Shown here: positions 30,116 to 41,256 of the stretch, piece after piece
Layout of the letters: the number at the start of each line of letters is the position of its first letter
Position numbering within the stretch: the first letter of the stretch is position 1
Assembly (NCBI GenBank): GCA_035471785.1
Contig: DATIPQ010000019.1
Span: forward strand, 1-53,537
Length of the DNA: 53,537 bases
Reading direction: 5' to 3'
Origin: Acidobacteriota bacterium
Lineage (GTDB): Bacteria; Acidobacteriota; UBA6911; RPQK01; DATIPO01
The notes under the pieces: generated by a model
The model's database searches: none
Seen by the model: only the letters and a program-made list of their open reading frames with translations
What the model was told of the DNA's origin: nothing
Made by a program: the position numbers and the translations under genes

Positions 30116-30172
30116 GCGCCTGGGGCTTGTTTCACCCGTTTTTCGTGTTGGCAGAGAGAAAGAGGTGCAGCG

Positions 30173-30206
30173 ACCCTCCTTCGCTGAAGCTATGGAGGGT
30201 TTTTTG
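30173..30206 (+). terminator. Rho-independent terminator after the small zinc-finger-like gene
   Basis: ACCCTCC (30173-30179) pairs with GGAGGGT (30194-30200), followed at once by TTTTTT. Confidence 0.8.
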
Positions 30207-30227
30207 TCTCAGCCTGAGACAAAAAAA
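30200..30227. terminator. Bidirectional T-flanked palindrome
   Basis: GTCTCAG (30206-30212) and CTGAGAC (30214-30220) are flanked by a T run on the left and an A run on the right, so either strand ends a hairpin with T residues. It lies between the converging zinc-finger-like and thrC genes. Confidence 0.7.
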
Positions 30228-30300
30228 GAAGCTGGACGGCTCTTCAGGGTCCGTTATGGACTCTTAAGGAGGAGAGAGTCTTAGCTGCCGTCCAGCTTCT
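30221..30300 (-). terminator. Long-loop hairpin plus T7 downstream of thrC; possible small RNA 3' end
   Basis: On the minus strand AGAAGCTGGACGGC (30300-30287) pairs perfectly with GCCGTCCAGCTTCT (30240-30227), which runs into T7. The 46-nt loop holds an inner hairpin GACTCT/AGAGTC whose loop reads CTCCTCCTTA, complementary to a Shine-Dalgarno sequence. Confidence 0.65.
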
Positions 30301-30330
30301 GCCTGTCTTTTCTAAAGATGCCGTCATTTC

Positions 30331-30347
30331 ACAAAAGTTACTTTTGT
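30331..30347. other. Palindrome just after the thrC stop codon
   Basis: ACAAAAG-TTA-CTTTTGT, a perfect 7-bp stem beginning 3 nt past the thrC stop. It has no clear T run of its own and is probably part of the transcript end structure. Confidence 0.4.
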
Positions 30348-30349
30348 CC

Positions 30350-31546
30350 TCAACCGGCGGGGCGATGTTCCTTCTCGAATTGCATAAAAGTGTCGACGTA
30401 TTTCGTTCCGCTGCCGGTATTGAAGACCACAACCGTCTCGTCGGTGCCCATCCACTCCTGCTCCACCAGCCGTTGCAGAGCCACGAAACAGGCGGCTCCT
30501 TCGGGACACAGGAAAACCCCCTCCAGACGGCCCACTTCCCGCACCGCCCGGTAGGTGTCTTCATCGGAAACGGCCACTGCGTTGCCGTTGCTTTCCCGCA
30601 GCGCCCGCAGCATCAGAAAGTCTCCGATGGCCTTGGGCACCCGCAGTCCGGAGGAAATGGTGTGAGGGTTGGGCCATGCCGGCGCCTCTTCAGCGCCCTC
30701 GTGGAAGGCCTTGACAATAGGGGCGCAGCCCTCGGCCTGAACGCTCACCATGCGGGGGCGACGGGAATCGATCCAACCCATGCGTTCCATCTCCTCGAAA
30801 GCCTTCCACATCCCGATCAGACCGGTGCCTCCGCCGGTGGGATAGAAGATGACGTCGGGAAGCTTCCAATTGAACTGCTCGGCCAACTCGTATCCCATGG
30901 TCTTTTTGCCCTCGATGCGGTAGGGCTCTTTGAGGGTGGAAACGTCGAACCAGCCTTCCTCGTCCTTGCGCCGGGCGATGACGGCTCCGGCATCGGTGAT
31001 GACGCCCTCAACGTGTTCCACATGTGCGCCGGTCATTCGGGCCTCCACCACATTGGCGGAAGGCGTGTCGGCGGGCATGAAGATGAAGGCCGGGATGCCG
31101 GCCCGGGCCGCGTAGGCCGCCAGAGCTCCGCCCGCGTTTCCGGCCGTCGGGATGCACAGCTTTCCGGCCCCCAGCTTGCGAGCCATGGTGACGGCGGCGG
31201 AGAGTCCGCGGGCCTTGAACGATCCGGTGGGATTGACCCCTTCGTCCTTCATGAAAAGCTTGTTCAGCCCTAGCTCGGCGCCCAAGCGGCGCAGCGGCAG
31301 CAGGGGGGTCATGCCTTCACCCAAGGAGACGATGTCTTCGTCATGGTCGACAGGCAGGACTTCGAGGTAACGCCACATGTCGGGCGGACGGTCGAGCAGC
31401 GACGTCTTGCTGACATCATGGGCGGCCTCGTCCAGTCGATAGCGCACCAACAGGGGGGAGGAGCACCGGCGACAGAGATTGTGAAGTTCCCGGTGGGAGA
31501 ACTCCTCCTGGCAGCGCGAGCATTGCAGGCAGCTTACGTACGACAT
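30350..31546 (-). CDS. thrC: Threonine synthase
   Basis: PLP enzyme converting O-phosphohomoserine to threonine. 398 residues. An N-terminal zinc-ribbon-like part (CLQCSRCQEE...LCRRCSSPL) is followed by the fold-type II PLP core. PLP-binding Lys111 is in NPTGSFKARGL and the phosphate loop in IPTAGNAGGAL; other signatures are YPTGGGTGLIGMWKAFEEME and VVVFNTGSGTKYVDT. This layout fits the bacterial/archaeal short threonine synthase, though related PLP lyases of the same fold are hard to exclude. It is divergent from hslV across only 26 nt. A TATAGA hexamer lies 7 nt before the start. Confidence 0.87.
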   Translation of the reverse strand: MSYVSCLQCSRCQEEFSHRELHNLCRRCSSPLLVRYRLDEAAHDVSKTSLLDRPPDMWRYLEVLPVDHDEDIVSLGEGMTPLLPLRRLGAELGLNKLFMKDEGVNPTGSFKARGLSAAVTMARKLGAGKLCIPTAGNAGGALAAYAARAGIPAFIFMPADTPSANVVEARMTGAHVEHVEGVITDAGAVIARRKDEEGWFDVSTLKEPYRIEGKKTMGYELAEQFNWKLPDVIFYPTGGGTGLIGMWKAFEEMERMGWIDSRRPRMVSVQAEGCAPIVKAFHEGAEEAPAWPNPHTISSGLRVPKAIGDFLMLRALRESNGNAVAVSDEDTYRAVREVGRLEGVFLCPEGAACFVALQRLVEQEWMGTDETVVVFNTGSGTKYVDTFMQFEKEHRPAG

Positions 31547-31560
31547 AGGCGGCTCTATAC

Positions 31561-31566
31561 TATACT
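31561..31566 (+). promoter_or_regulatory. -10-like TATACT, 6 nt before hslV start
   Basis: TATACT then CTGACG and ATG 31573. The -35 position would fall inside the start of thrC on the other strand. Confidence 0.55.
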
Positions 31567-31572
31567 CTGACG

Positions 31573-32106
31573 ATGCTAGGAATACGATCCACCACGGTGG
31601 TGGTCGTCAGGCGGGGTGATCAGGTGGCCATGGCCGGGGACGGCCAGGTCAGCTTCGGCGACACCGTCCTCAAGCGCTCGGCGGTCAAAATCCGCCGTCT
31701 GCGCAACGGCACCGTTTTGACCGGGTTCGCGGGGGCGACCGCGGACGCCTTCTCCCTCCTGACACGATTCGAGACCAAGTTGGACGAGTTCAACGGCAAC
31801 TTGCAGAGAGCCTCGGTGGAACTGGCCAAGGAGTGGCGCACCGACAAGGTCCTGCGCCAGTTGGAGGCGCTCATGCTGGTTGCCGACCGCAAGCATTCTT
31901 TCTTGCTCTCAGGCGACGGCGACGTGGTGGAGCCGGACGACGGCGTGTTGGCCATCGGATCGGGGGGACCATACGCAACAGCGGCGGCCCGAGCCCTGAT
32001 GCGTCATACCCGCAAGAAGGCCGAAACCATCGCCCGCGAAGCCCTGAGCATCGCTGCTGAAATCTGCGTTTTCAGCAACTCCAACATTACCGTCGAAGTC
32101 CTCTGA
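31573..32106 (+). CDS. hslV: ATP-dependent protease subunit HslV (ClpQ)
   Basis: Threonine protease of the HslUV complex in the cytoplasm, forming a double hexamer capped by HslU. 177 residues. The catalytic Thr follows a short propeptide in [15 protein letters not shown], presumably Thr7. Other family blocks: [48 protein letters not shown]. It lies 13 nt before hslU, making the usual hslVU operon. The mRNA is predicted to be leaderless because TATACT is 6 nt upstream of the ATG and no Shine-Dalgarno exists. Confidence 0.97.
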   Translation: MLGIRSTTVVVVRRGDQVAMAGDGQVSFGDTVLKRSAVKIRRLRNGTVLTGFAGATADAFSLLTRFETKLDEFNGNLQRASVELAKEWRTDKVLRQLEALMLVADRKHSFLLSGDGDVVEPDDGVLAIGSGGPYATAAARALMRHTRKKAETIAREALSIAAEICVFSNSNITVEVL

Positions 32107-32119
32107 GGACGTCAAACCC

Positions 32120-33589
<1,470 letters not shown>

Positions 33590-33621
33590 GGCTGGGAGTT
33601 TGGCTGAGGGAAGGAAACTGC

Positions 33622-33627
33622 TAAGCT
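33622..33627 (+). promoter_or_regulatory. -10-like TAAGCT, 7 nt before lipoprotein start
   Basis: TAAGCT followed by ACAGGCG and ATG 33635. Confidence 0.4.
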
Positions 33628-33634
33628 ACAGGCG

Positions 33635-34066
33635 ATGCGGACGAGGCCGCGCAAGATGGAAATGACAAAGTGGATGCGGCCGGGCGGTCCGCTTGTAGCG
33701 CTTCTGTTGTGGGCAGCCTGCGCCAAGGTGGGGGATCCTCTCCCGCCGGCCCGGGTTTTGCCGGCCGTCCAGGACTTGCGCATCGAAGCCGACGCCAGGC
33801 GCGTCCTCTTGACTTTTCCGCTCCCCCGAGCCGAAGTCTCGGCCTTGGAGGTGTGGCTGGCCTGCGGACAGGACGGTCCCGCAGAGGATGACTTCAGGTT
33901 GTCCGCCGCGGTTCCGGTAGCCCGCCTGGTGCCTTCGCGCCAGGACCCGCAACTGCGCACCTTCGTGACCGAGAGGAGCCGGGCTCAGCCTTGTCATTAT
34001 CGTATCCGCTTCGTGGATCCCTCGGGAGCCCGAAGCGCATTCAGCAACACCGTGCGGACGCCCTGA
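33635..34066 (+). CDS. Small putative lipoprotein with Fn3-like domain
   Basis: 143 residues. A basic N-terminus is followed by a hydrophobic stretch and a lipobox-like end (GPLVALLLWAAC-AKVGDPLPP). The CxKxGDPLPP pattern recalls small bacterial envelope lipoproteins of the LptM/LppL kind. The position -3 residue is Trp, which is unusual for a lipobox. The rest is a beta-sandwich resembling fibronectin type III (PAVQDLRIEADARRVLLTFP, YRIRFVDPSGARSAFSNTV). In-frame ATGs at 33656, 33662 and 33674 are alternative starts; 33635 is favoured by the TAAGCT hexamer 7 nt upstream. No function can be given. Confidence 0.7.
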   Translation: MRTRPRKMEMTKWMRPGGPLVALLLWAACAKVGDPLPPARVLPAVQDLRIEADARRVLLTFPLPRAEVSALEVWLACGQDGPAEDDFRLSAAVPVARLVPSRQDPQLRTFVTERSRAQPCHYRIRFVDPSGARSAFSNTVRTP

Positions 34067-34084
34067 AGCCGCCAAGGAGCCGTT

Positions 34085-34738
34085 ATGAAGATTTTTCTCG
34101 ACACTGCCAACATCGACGAAATCCGCGAAGGCGCTTCGCTGGGACTGGTGGACGGCGTGACCACCAATCCCTCCCTGCTGGCCAAGGAGGGCGCAAGCCT
34201 GGAAGAAGCAGCCGAAGAGATCTGCGACCTGGTGGAAGGACCCATCAGCCTGGAATGCGTCTCAACCGACGCTCAAGGCATGATCGAGGAAGGCCGCAAG
34301 CTTTCCCGCATCGATCCCAACGTGGTGGTCAAGGTCCCCATGATCAGAGAAGGCGTCAAGGCCCTGCGCGTGCTGGCCCAGGAAGGCATTCCCGTCAACG
34401 TCACCCTCATCTTCTCGCCCTCCCAGGCCCTGCTGGCCGCCAAGAACGGAGCCGCCTACGTGAGTCCTTTCGTGGGACGCATCGACGACATATCCGGCGA
34501 CGGAATGCAGACGGTGGCCGAGATCCTCACCATCTACGACAACTACGCCTTCGAGACCGAAGTGCTGGTAGCCTCGGTGCGCCACACGCGGCACGTGGTG
34601 GAAGCGGCTCGCCTGGGAGCCGACATCGCCACCATCCCCTACAAGATCCTGGAACAACTGCTCAAGCACCCCCTGACCGATATCGGACAGGAGAAGTTCC
34701 TGGCCGACCACCGCAAATCCAACCAGCCGGTACACTAG
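34085..34738 (+). CDS. fsa: Transaldolase-family protein (fructose-6-phosphate aldolase/TalC type)
   Basis: 217-residue Schiff-base aldolase of the small transaldolase subfamily. Signatures: [40 protein letters not shown] with the presumed Schiff-base Lys, [20 protein letters not shown] and [10 protein letters not shown]. It acts in the cytoplasm on fructose 6-phosphate or sedoheptulose 7-phosphate; sequence alone does not tell aldolase from transaldolase activity. GGAG lies upstream of the ATG. It leads directly into the carboxylase genes (6-nt gap). Confidence 0.92.
   Translation: MKIFLDTANIDEIREGASLGLVDGVTTNPSLLAKEGASLEEAAEEICDLVEGPISLECVSTDAQGMIEEGRKLSRIDPNVVVKVPMIREGVKALRVLAQEGIPVNVTLIFSPSQALLAAKNGAAYVSPFVGRIDDISGDGMQTVAEILTIYDNYAFETEVLVASVRHTRHVVEAARLGADIATIPYKILEQLLKHPLTDIGQEKFLADHRKSNQPVH
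34731..34736 (+). promoter_or_regulatory. -10-like TACACT, 8 nt before carboxyltransferase start
   Basis: Lies over the last codons and stop of the transaldolase gene; suggests an internal promoter inside the apparent operon. Confidence 0.4.
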
Positions 34739-34744
34739 TCGCTC

Positions 34745-36295
<1,551 letters not shown>

Positions 36296-36304
36296 GGCAG
36301 TCTC

Positions 36305-37825
36305 ATGTTCAAGCGCATTCTCATCGCCAACCGAGGAGAGATCGCCGTCCGCATCATCCGCGCCTGCCGTGATGCGGGGATCGAGACGGTAGCGGTCTTT
36401 TCCGATGCCGACCGCTCGGCGCTGCACGTCAAGATGGCCGATCATGCCTTCCACATCGGCCCCAGCCCCTCCTCTCAAAGCTATCTGGTCAAGGAGAAGA
36501 TTCTCGAGGCGGCGCGGGAATCGGAGGCGGAGGCCATTCATCCGGGCTACGGATTCCTCTCCGAGAACGAGCGCTTCCGCAAGGCCTGCGACCAGGCCGG
36601 CGTGGTCTTCATCGGACCCTCGGCCCACTCCATTCGCGTAATGGGCGACAAGATCGCCAGCCGCAAGACCATGATCGAGGCGGGCGTTCCCGTGGTCCCC
36701 GGAACCGAGGGCGCGCTGCAGACCTTGGAGCAGGCCCTCGACACCGCCCGCGGCATCGGTTATCCCGTCATGCTCAAGGCCTCGGCAGGAGGCGGAGGCA
36801 AGGGCATGCGGGTATGCGGGGACGACAGCCAATTGCGCTCCGCTTACGATCAGGCCCGCAGCGAAGCCGAAGCGTCCTTCAGCGATCCGACGGTTTTTCT
36901 GGAGAGATTCCTGCGCCATCCCCGCCACATCGAGGTCCAGGTCTTGGGAGACACCCACGGCAACCGCATTCACCTGGGCGAGAGGGAGTGTTCCATTCAG
37001 AGGCGCCACCAGAAGGTGGTCGAAGAGTGCCCTTCGCCCATCGTCGACGAGGACTTCCGGCGCCGCCTGGGTGAAACCGCCCTCAGGGCCGCCCAGGCCG
37101 TCGATTACTACAGCGCCGGAACCGTCGAGATGCTGGTGGACGAGCCCGACGAAAAGGGACACAGGCCTTTTTACTTCCTGGAGATGAATACCCGCCTGCA
37201 AGTCGAGCATCCGGTCACCGAGATGGTGACGGGCATCGACCTGGTCAGCGAGCAGATCAGGGTGGCAGCGGGAGAGAGGTTGCGCTTCAGCCAGCAGGAG
37301 ATCCAGATGCGGGGCGCCGCCATCGAGTGCCGGGTCTATGCCGAGGATCCCTTCAACAACTTCTTTCCCTCTCCCGGAAAGATCGCCACCCTCTATGAGC
37401 CGGCCGGTCCAGGCATCCGCAACGACAGCGGAGTCTACGAGGGCTTCGAGATCCCCATCCAGTACGATCCCATGATTTCCAAGCTGGTGGCTTACGGAGC
37501 CGACCGCCAGCAGGCCATCCGGCGCATGGTGCGGGCCTTGCAGGAATATCGAATCGGGGGGCTGCGCACCAATCTGCCCTTCTTCGAGGTGCTGCTGCGG
37601 CATCCCGACTTCTTGAAGGGCGACCTGAGCACCGACTTCATCGACCGCCACGGCTTGATGGAGGAGCTCAAGGAAGAGCAGGAAGAGCAGGACCTCCCCT
37701 TGCTGGCGGCCGCCATCGAGTTCTACCTGCACAGCGCCGACCGCTCCGCCAAGATCGGCGCGTCGCCTTCTTCCGCCCCTTCACGAGCCTGGAGAGATTA
37801 CGGCCGTTTCAACAACCGCTGGTAG
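36305..37825 (+). CDS. Biotin carboxylase subunit of acyl-CoA carboxylase
   Basis: ATP-grasp enzyme that carboxylates biotin with bicarbonate. 506 residues: MFKRILIANRGEIAVRIIRA, IHPGYGFLSEN, KASAGGGGKGMRV, ERECSIQRRHQKVVEECPSP and EMNTRLQVEHPVTEMVTGID. The biotinyl domain is not fused and is encoded by the next gene. The C-terminal 50 residues after FIDRHGLMEELKEEQEEQDL are poorly conserved and acidic. GAGG before the ATG and a 9-nt gap to the upstream carboxyltransferase mark one operon. Confidence 0.95.
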   Translation: MFKRILIANRGEIAVRIIRACRDAGIETVAVFSDADRSALHVKMADHAFHIGPSPSSQSYLVKEKILEAARESEAEAIHPGYGFLSENERFRKACDQAGVVFIGPSAHSIRVMGDKIASRKTMIEAGVPVVPGTEGALQTLEQALDTARGIGYPVMLKASAGGGGKGMRVCGDDSQLRSAYDQARSEAEASFSDPTVFLERFLRHPRHIEVQVLGDTHGNRIHLGERECSIQRRHQKVVEECPSPIVDEDFRRRLGETALRAAQAVDYYSAGTVEMLVDEPDEKGHRPFYFLEMNTRLQVEHPVTEMVTGIDLVSEQIRVAAGERLRFSQQEIQMRGAAIECRVYAEDPFNNFFPSPGKIATLYEPAGPGIRNDSGVYEGFEIPIQYDPMISKLVAYGADRQQAIRRMVRALQEYRIGGLRTNLPFFEVLLRHPDFLKGDLSTDFIDRHGLMEELKEEQEEQDLPLLAAAIEFYLHSADRSAKIGASPSSAPSRAWRDYGRFNNRW

Positions 37826-37834
37826 ACGTCGAAC

Positions 37835-38347
37835 ATGAAAGCTCAAGCACAACTGCAAGGACAGGACCCCCTCGATATCGAGATTCGATCGGAAGAGGAA
37901 GATTCCCTCTTCTCCATCACTTTGGGCCAAGAGGGAAAAGAGCGCAGGGTGCGCCTGATTTCGCGAAGCGGCGGGCGCTGGACCTTGCAGATCGGCAGCC
38001 GCATCGAGGACGTGCTGGTGCAGCGGCGCGGCCAGGACGTCGTCATCGACTGGCGCGGCCGCAGCTACAGCGTGCAGGTCTTCGACTTGCGCCGCCGCCT
38101 GGCCCGGCAAAGCGCGGCCCTGGGTGGGCGGGGCGCCGGCATCCTCAAGAGCCAGATGCCCGGCAAGGTCGTCAAGGTGCTCAAAAAACAGGGCGATTCG
38201 GTCAAAACCGGCGACGGGCTGGTCATCATCGAAGCCATGAAGATGCAGAACGAACTGAAGAGCCCCAAAGACGGCGTGGTCAAGACCTGCAAGGTAGAAG
38301 AAGGCCAAAGCGTCGAAGGCGGGGCCCTCCTCTACGAAATCGAATGA
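37835..38347 (+). CDS. Biotin carboxyl carrier protein
   Basis: 170 residues. The C-terminal biotinyl domain (~100-170) carries EAMKMQNEL with Lys136 as the biotinylation site. The N-terminal 100 residues are beta-rich (RVRLISRSGGRWTLQIGSRI) and resemble the BT-type domain that links carboxylase and carrier in fused propionyl-CoA carboxylase alpha subunits, so this gene looks like the split-off end of such a subunit. The gene ends 16 nt from the converging folC gene. Confidence 0.93.
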   Translation: MKAQAQLQGQDPLDIEIRSEEEDSLFSITLGQEGKERRVRLISRSGGRWTLQIGSRIEDVLVQRRGQDVVIDWRGRSYSVQVFDLRRRLARQSAALGGRGAGILKSQMPGKVVKVLKKQGDSVKTGDGLVIIEAMKMQNELKSPKDGVVKTCKVEEGQSVEGGALLYEIE

Positions 38348-38362
38348 GCAGCACCTCTTGCC

Positions 38363-39601
38363 TCAGCGCAAGTGGGAGAGGGCCAGGCCGGCCAGGGCGA
38401 AGGAACCGGCCACCACGACCGTGGAGGCTTGCTCGGAAGCGGCCTGGAGAGCCGGGCCCAGGTCGGTGACGGGCAGGGCCGTGGGAAAGGCGCTGTGGAG
38501 GGCGTCGAGGCGGGCTCCTCGGGGCGAGGGCAGGGTGGTGAGCAGGGTCCGCTGAAAGAGGGGACGGAAAATGTCGGCCACCGAGTGGATGTCCTTGTCG
38601 GCGAACATGCTGAAGAGCAGGGTGCGGGGCTCGCTGGTATGGCGGGCGATGAAGGCCGCCAGGGAACGGGCAGCTTCGGGATTGTGGGCCCCGTCGACAT
38701 AAACCGGCGGACGCTCTCCCACCTTTTGGATACGTCCCGGCAAGCGCACCGAGGAGATGCCTTCCTCGATGTGACGGGCTTCCACCGGATAGCCCTGGGC
38801 GGCCAAGTGCAGCGCCGCTTCGGCGGCCAGGGCGGCGTTTTCCATCTGGTGAGCGCCGCGCAGACCCGGACTCAGCTTCAAGCCCCGGTAGTCGAAAGCG
38901 TAAAATCCCTCCTGCTGGCTGACTTCACGGAAAAGTCCCGGATCGAGCTGGGAAACGGGACAACCTGATCGGCCGGCCTTTGCCAGCAGAGTTTGCTCGG
39001 CTTCAGGTTGCTGGGGAGCCAGCAGCACCGGCTGTCCCGGACGCATGATCCCGGCTTTTTCGGCGGCGATCTGAGAGAGGGTCTCGCCCAGCCAGCGTTG
39101 GTGGTCGTAGCCGATGGGGGTGATGATGCTGAGCAGGGGGTCGACGATGTTGGTGGCGTCCAGACGTCCGCCCAGCCCCACTTCGAGGACGGCGATGCGG
39201 GCCTGCCCGCGGGCGAAGAAATCGAAGGCCAGGGCGGTCAGGGTTTCGAAGTGGGTCAAGGGTCCCGCCCCCTTTTCCACCGCTTGGGCCACGGCGCTCA
39301 TGCTGCGGGCCAGTTGCTCGCCGCTGATGCGGCGTCCCCCCAGCGAAAAGCGCTCCTCCAGGTCGATCACCTGGGGCGAGGTGTAGAGAGCGCTGCGCAC
39401 TCCCGACGCCACCAGAATGGCGTCCAGGAAGTGTGCCACCGATCCCTTGCCGTTGGTGCCGGCGATCAGCAGGCTGGGATAGCGGCGGTGAGGATTGCCC
39501 ATGATCTCCATCACCGAGCGGATCGATCCCAGTCCGAACTCCATGCCATGGAATTCGTTGCCCAGGCGGCTCAGGTAATCGAGGGATTGGCGGTAGTTCA
39601 C
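38363..39601 (-). CDS. folC: Bifunctional folylpolyglutamate synthase/dihydrofolate synthase
   Basis: Adds glutamate to dihydropteroate and folates. 412 residues of the Mur-ligase superfamily: IAGTNGKGSVAHFLDA (P-loop), YTSPQVIDLEERF, LEVGLGGRLDATN, AAEKAGIMRPGQPVL and VYVDGAHNPEAARSL. The start is GTG at 39601. It lies 40 nt downstream of accD on the same strand, a common accD-folC pairing in bacteria. Confidence 0.95.
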   Translation of the reverse strand: MNYRQSLDYLSRLGNEFHGMEFGLGSIRSVMEIMGNPHRRYPSLLIAGTNGKGSVAHFLDAILVASGVRSALYTSPQVIDLEERFSLGGRRISGEQLARSMSAVAQAVEKGAGPLTHFETLTALAFDFFARGQARIAVLEVGLGGRLDATNIVDPLLSIITPIGYDHQRWLGETLSQIAAEKAGIMRPGQPVLLAPQQPEAEQTLLAKAGRSGCPVSQLDPGLFREVSQQEGFYAFDYRGLKLSPGLRGAHQMENAALAAEAALHLAAQGYPVEARHIEEGISSVRLPGRIQKVGERPPVYVDGAHNPEAARSLAAFIARHTSEPRTLLFSMFADKDIHSVADIFRPLFQRTLLTTLPSPRGARLDALHSAFPTALPVTDLGPALQAASEQASTVVVAGSFALAGLALSHLR

Positions 39602-39641
39602 GATTCTCTTGGGTTGGAGGCTGCGCCCGTCGGGGCGGCAG

Positions 39642-40487
39642 CTATTTCATGAATTTAAGCCAGTCGGCTATGAAGTCGTTGATCTGGGGACGCTTGACGA
39701 TGGCGTCGAGCATGCCGTGTTCAAGAAGAAATTCGCTGCGCTGAAATCCTTCCGGCAGCTTCTGGCGGATGGTCTGCTCGATGACCCTGGGGCCGGCGAA
39801 TCCGATCAGCGCTTTGGGTTCGGCGATATTGAGATCTCCCAGCATGGCAAAACTGGCCGTCACACCGCCGGTGGTGGGGTCGGTCAAGAGCGAGATGTAG
39901 GGAAGGCGCTTTTCGTGCAGGCGCTGCAAGGCAGACGAAATCTTGGCCATCTGCATCAGCGACAAGGCCCCTTCCATCATGCGGGCGCCGCCGCTGGAAG
40001 AGACGATGACGAGGGGCTTCTTGGTCTTGAGGGCGCGTTCGATGGCGCGGGTGATCTTCTCTCCCACCACCGAACCCATGCTGCCGCCGATAAAGCGGTA
40101 CTCCATAACCGAACAGACCAGCTCGTGCCCTCCCAGGGCGCCCACGGCGTTGACCACCGCCTCATTGTGTCCGGTGGCCTCGCGAGCCGCCTCCAGGCGC
40201 TCTTCGTAGTCTTTGCGGTCTTTGAAGTCGAGGGGATCGGCGGAACGCAAATGAGAGTCGAACTCCTCCCATTCGCCGTCATCCATCATGAAATCGAGGC
40301 GCAGGCGGGCTTCGATCTTGAAGTGATGTTCGCACTTGGGACAGGTGTGCAGGGAAGATTCCAGTTCTTTCTTCCAGATGACCTGCCGGCATCCCTCGCA
40401 CTTGGTGAACAGTCCTTCGGTGCGCACACGGCGGTCTTCTTCGGCAGGGGGTTTGAGGGGGGTCTTCTTGCGCTGGAACCAAGACAC
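39642..40487 (-). CDS. accD: Acetyl-CoA carboxylase carboxyltransferase beta subunit
   Basis: Makes malonyl-CoA for fatty-acid synthesis with AccA, AccB and AccC. 281 residues. An N-terminal zinc ribbon (CEGCRQVIWKKE...HTCPKCEHHF) is followed by a crotonase-like carboxyltransferase: VMEYRFIGGSMGSVVGEKI, SSSGGARMMEGALSLMQMAK and LTDPTTGGVTASFAMLGDLN. The start is GTG at 40487, preceded at 6 nt by TATCAT (leaderless pattern), so it likely has its own promoter despite lying 49 nt behind rlmB. Confidence 0.96.
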   Translation of the reverse strand: MSWFQRKKTPLKPPAEEDRRVRTEGLFTKCEGCRQVIWKKELESSLHTCPKCEHHFKIEARLRLDFMMDDGEWEEFDSHLRSADPLDFKDRKDYEERLEAAREATGHNEAVVNAVGALGGHELVCSVMEYRFIGGSMGSVVGEKITRAIERALKTKKPLVIVSSSGGARMMEGALSLMQMAKISSALQRLHEKRLPYISLLTDPTTGGVTASFAMLGDLNIAEPKALIGFAGPRVIEQTIRQKLPEGFQRSEFLLEHGMLDAIVKRPQINDFIADWLKFMK

Positions 40488-40493
40488 TGCGTC

Positions 40494-40499
40494 ATGATA
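40494..40499 (-). promoter_or_regulatory. -10-like TATCAT, 6 nt before accD GTG
   Basis: Minus-strand TATCAT, then GACGCA and GTG. Confidence 0.5.
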
Positions 40500-40536
40500 G
40501 TCGATTCGAGGCCGGGATGTCGAGGCTAGCCGGGCA

Positions 40537-41256
40537 TCAGCGCGAATCTCGACCCATCACGATGTGATAAAGCAGCACGGCGGCGGCCACCGACAGGTTG
40601 AGCGAATTGACCTGGCCCTTCATGGGCAAGGAGACCACCAAATCGCAATGTCTGCGCACCAGCGGACGCAGGCCCCGATGCTCGCCGCCTACTACCACGG
40701 CCAGAGGCAGGCTCGCGTCCACCTCTGCGATCCGGTGCTCTCCGTCGGCGTCAAGCCCCACCGTCCACAGTCCGGCGTCCTTGAGACGCTGCAGCGTTTG
40801 GGAGACGTTGCCGATCTGGGCGATCTTCAGGTGCATGGCGGCCCCCGCGCTGGCTTTGACTACGGTAGCGGTGAGAGAGGAGCTGCGCCGCTCGGGAAGC
40901 AATACTCCTTCGACGCCCGCCGCTTCGGCCGTGCGCAGCACCGCTCCCAGGTTGCGCGGGTCCTCCACGTTGTCGATCACCAGCAGCAAAGAGGGGTCCG
41001 ACTGAAGGATTTCTTCCAGCCCCGCCAGCGCAACCTCGCCCAGGATGGCCACCACGTCCTGGTGATTTCCCTTGGGGGCCTGCCGCCTGAGGACGGCGGC
41101 CGACTCGAAACGGACGGGGACTCCCTGGCTGCGGGCCATCTTGACGATCTCGCCCAGGCGCGGGTTGCGCTTGCCCTTGGTCATGAGAATGCGTTGCAGG
41201 CGCTGGTCCTGGGAGGCCAAGGCTTCCCTGACGGGGTTGATGCCGCAGAGAATCAT
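40537..41256 (-). CDS. rlmB: 23S rRNA 2'-O-methyltransferase RlmB/TrmH family
   Basis: SPOUT-class RNA methyltransferase, 239 residues. An N-terminal substrate-binding domain ([35 protein letters not shown]) precedes the knot with the three SpoU motifs: IDNVEDPRNLGAVLRTAEA, VVGGEHRGLRPLVRRHCD and SLPMKGQVNSLNLSVAAAV. Expected target is G2251 of 23S rRNA by family similarity. Its ATG overlaps the gltX stop (ATGA), so it is translated from the gltX transcript. Confidence 0.92.
   Translation of the reverse strand: MILCGINPVREALASQDQRLQRILMTKGKRNPRLGEIVKMARSQGVPVRFESAAVLRRQAPKGNHQDVVAILGEVALAGLEEILQSDPSLLLVIDNVEDPRNLGAVLRTAEAAGVEGVLLPERRSSSLTATVVKASAGAAMHLKIAQIGNVSQTLQRLKDAGLWTVGLDADGEHRIAEVDASLPLAVVVGGEHRGLRPLVRRHCDLVVSLPMKGQVNSLNLSVAAAVLLYHIVMGRDSR

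Noticed and set aside
30258-30267. GGACTCTTAA, identical to part of ROK operator copy 2
   Set aside because: The palindrome is incomplete here and is explained as part of the thrC downstream hairpin; likely chance.
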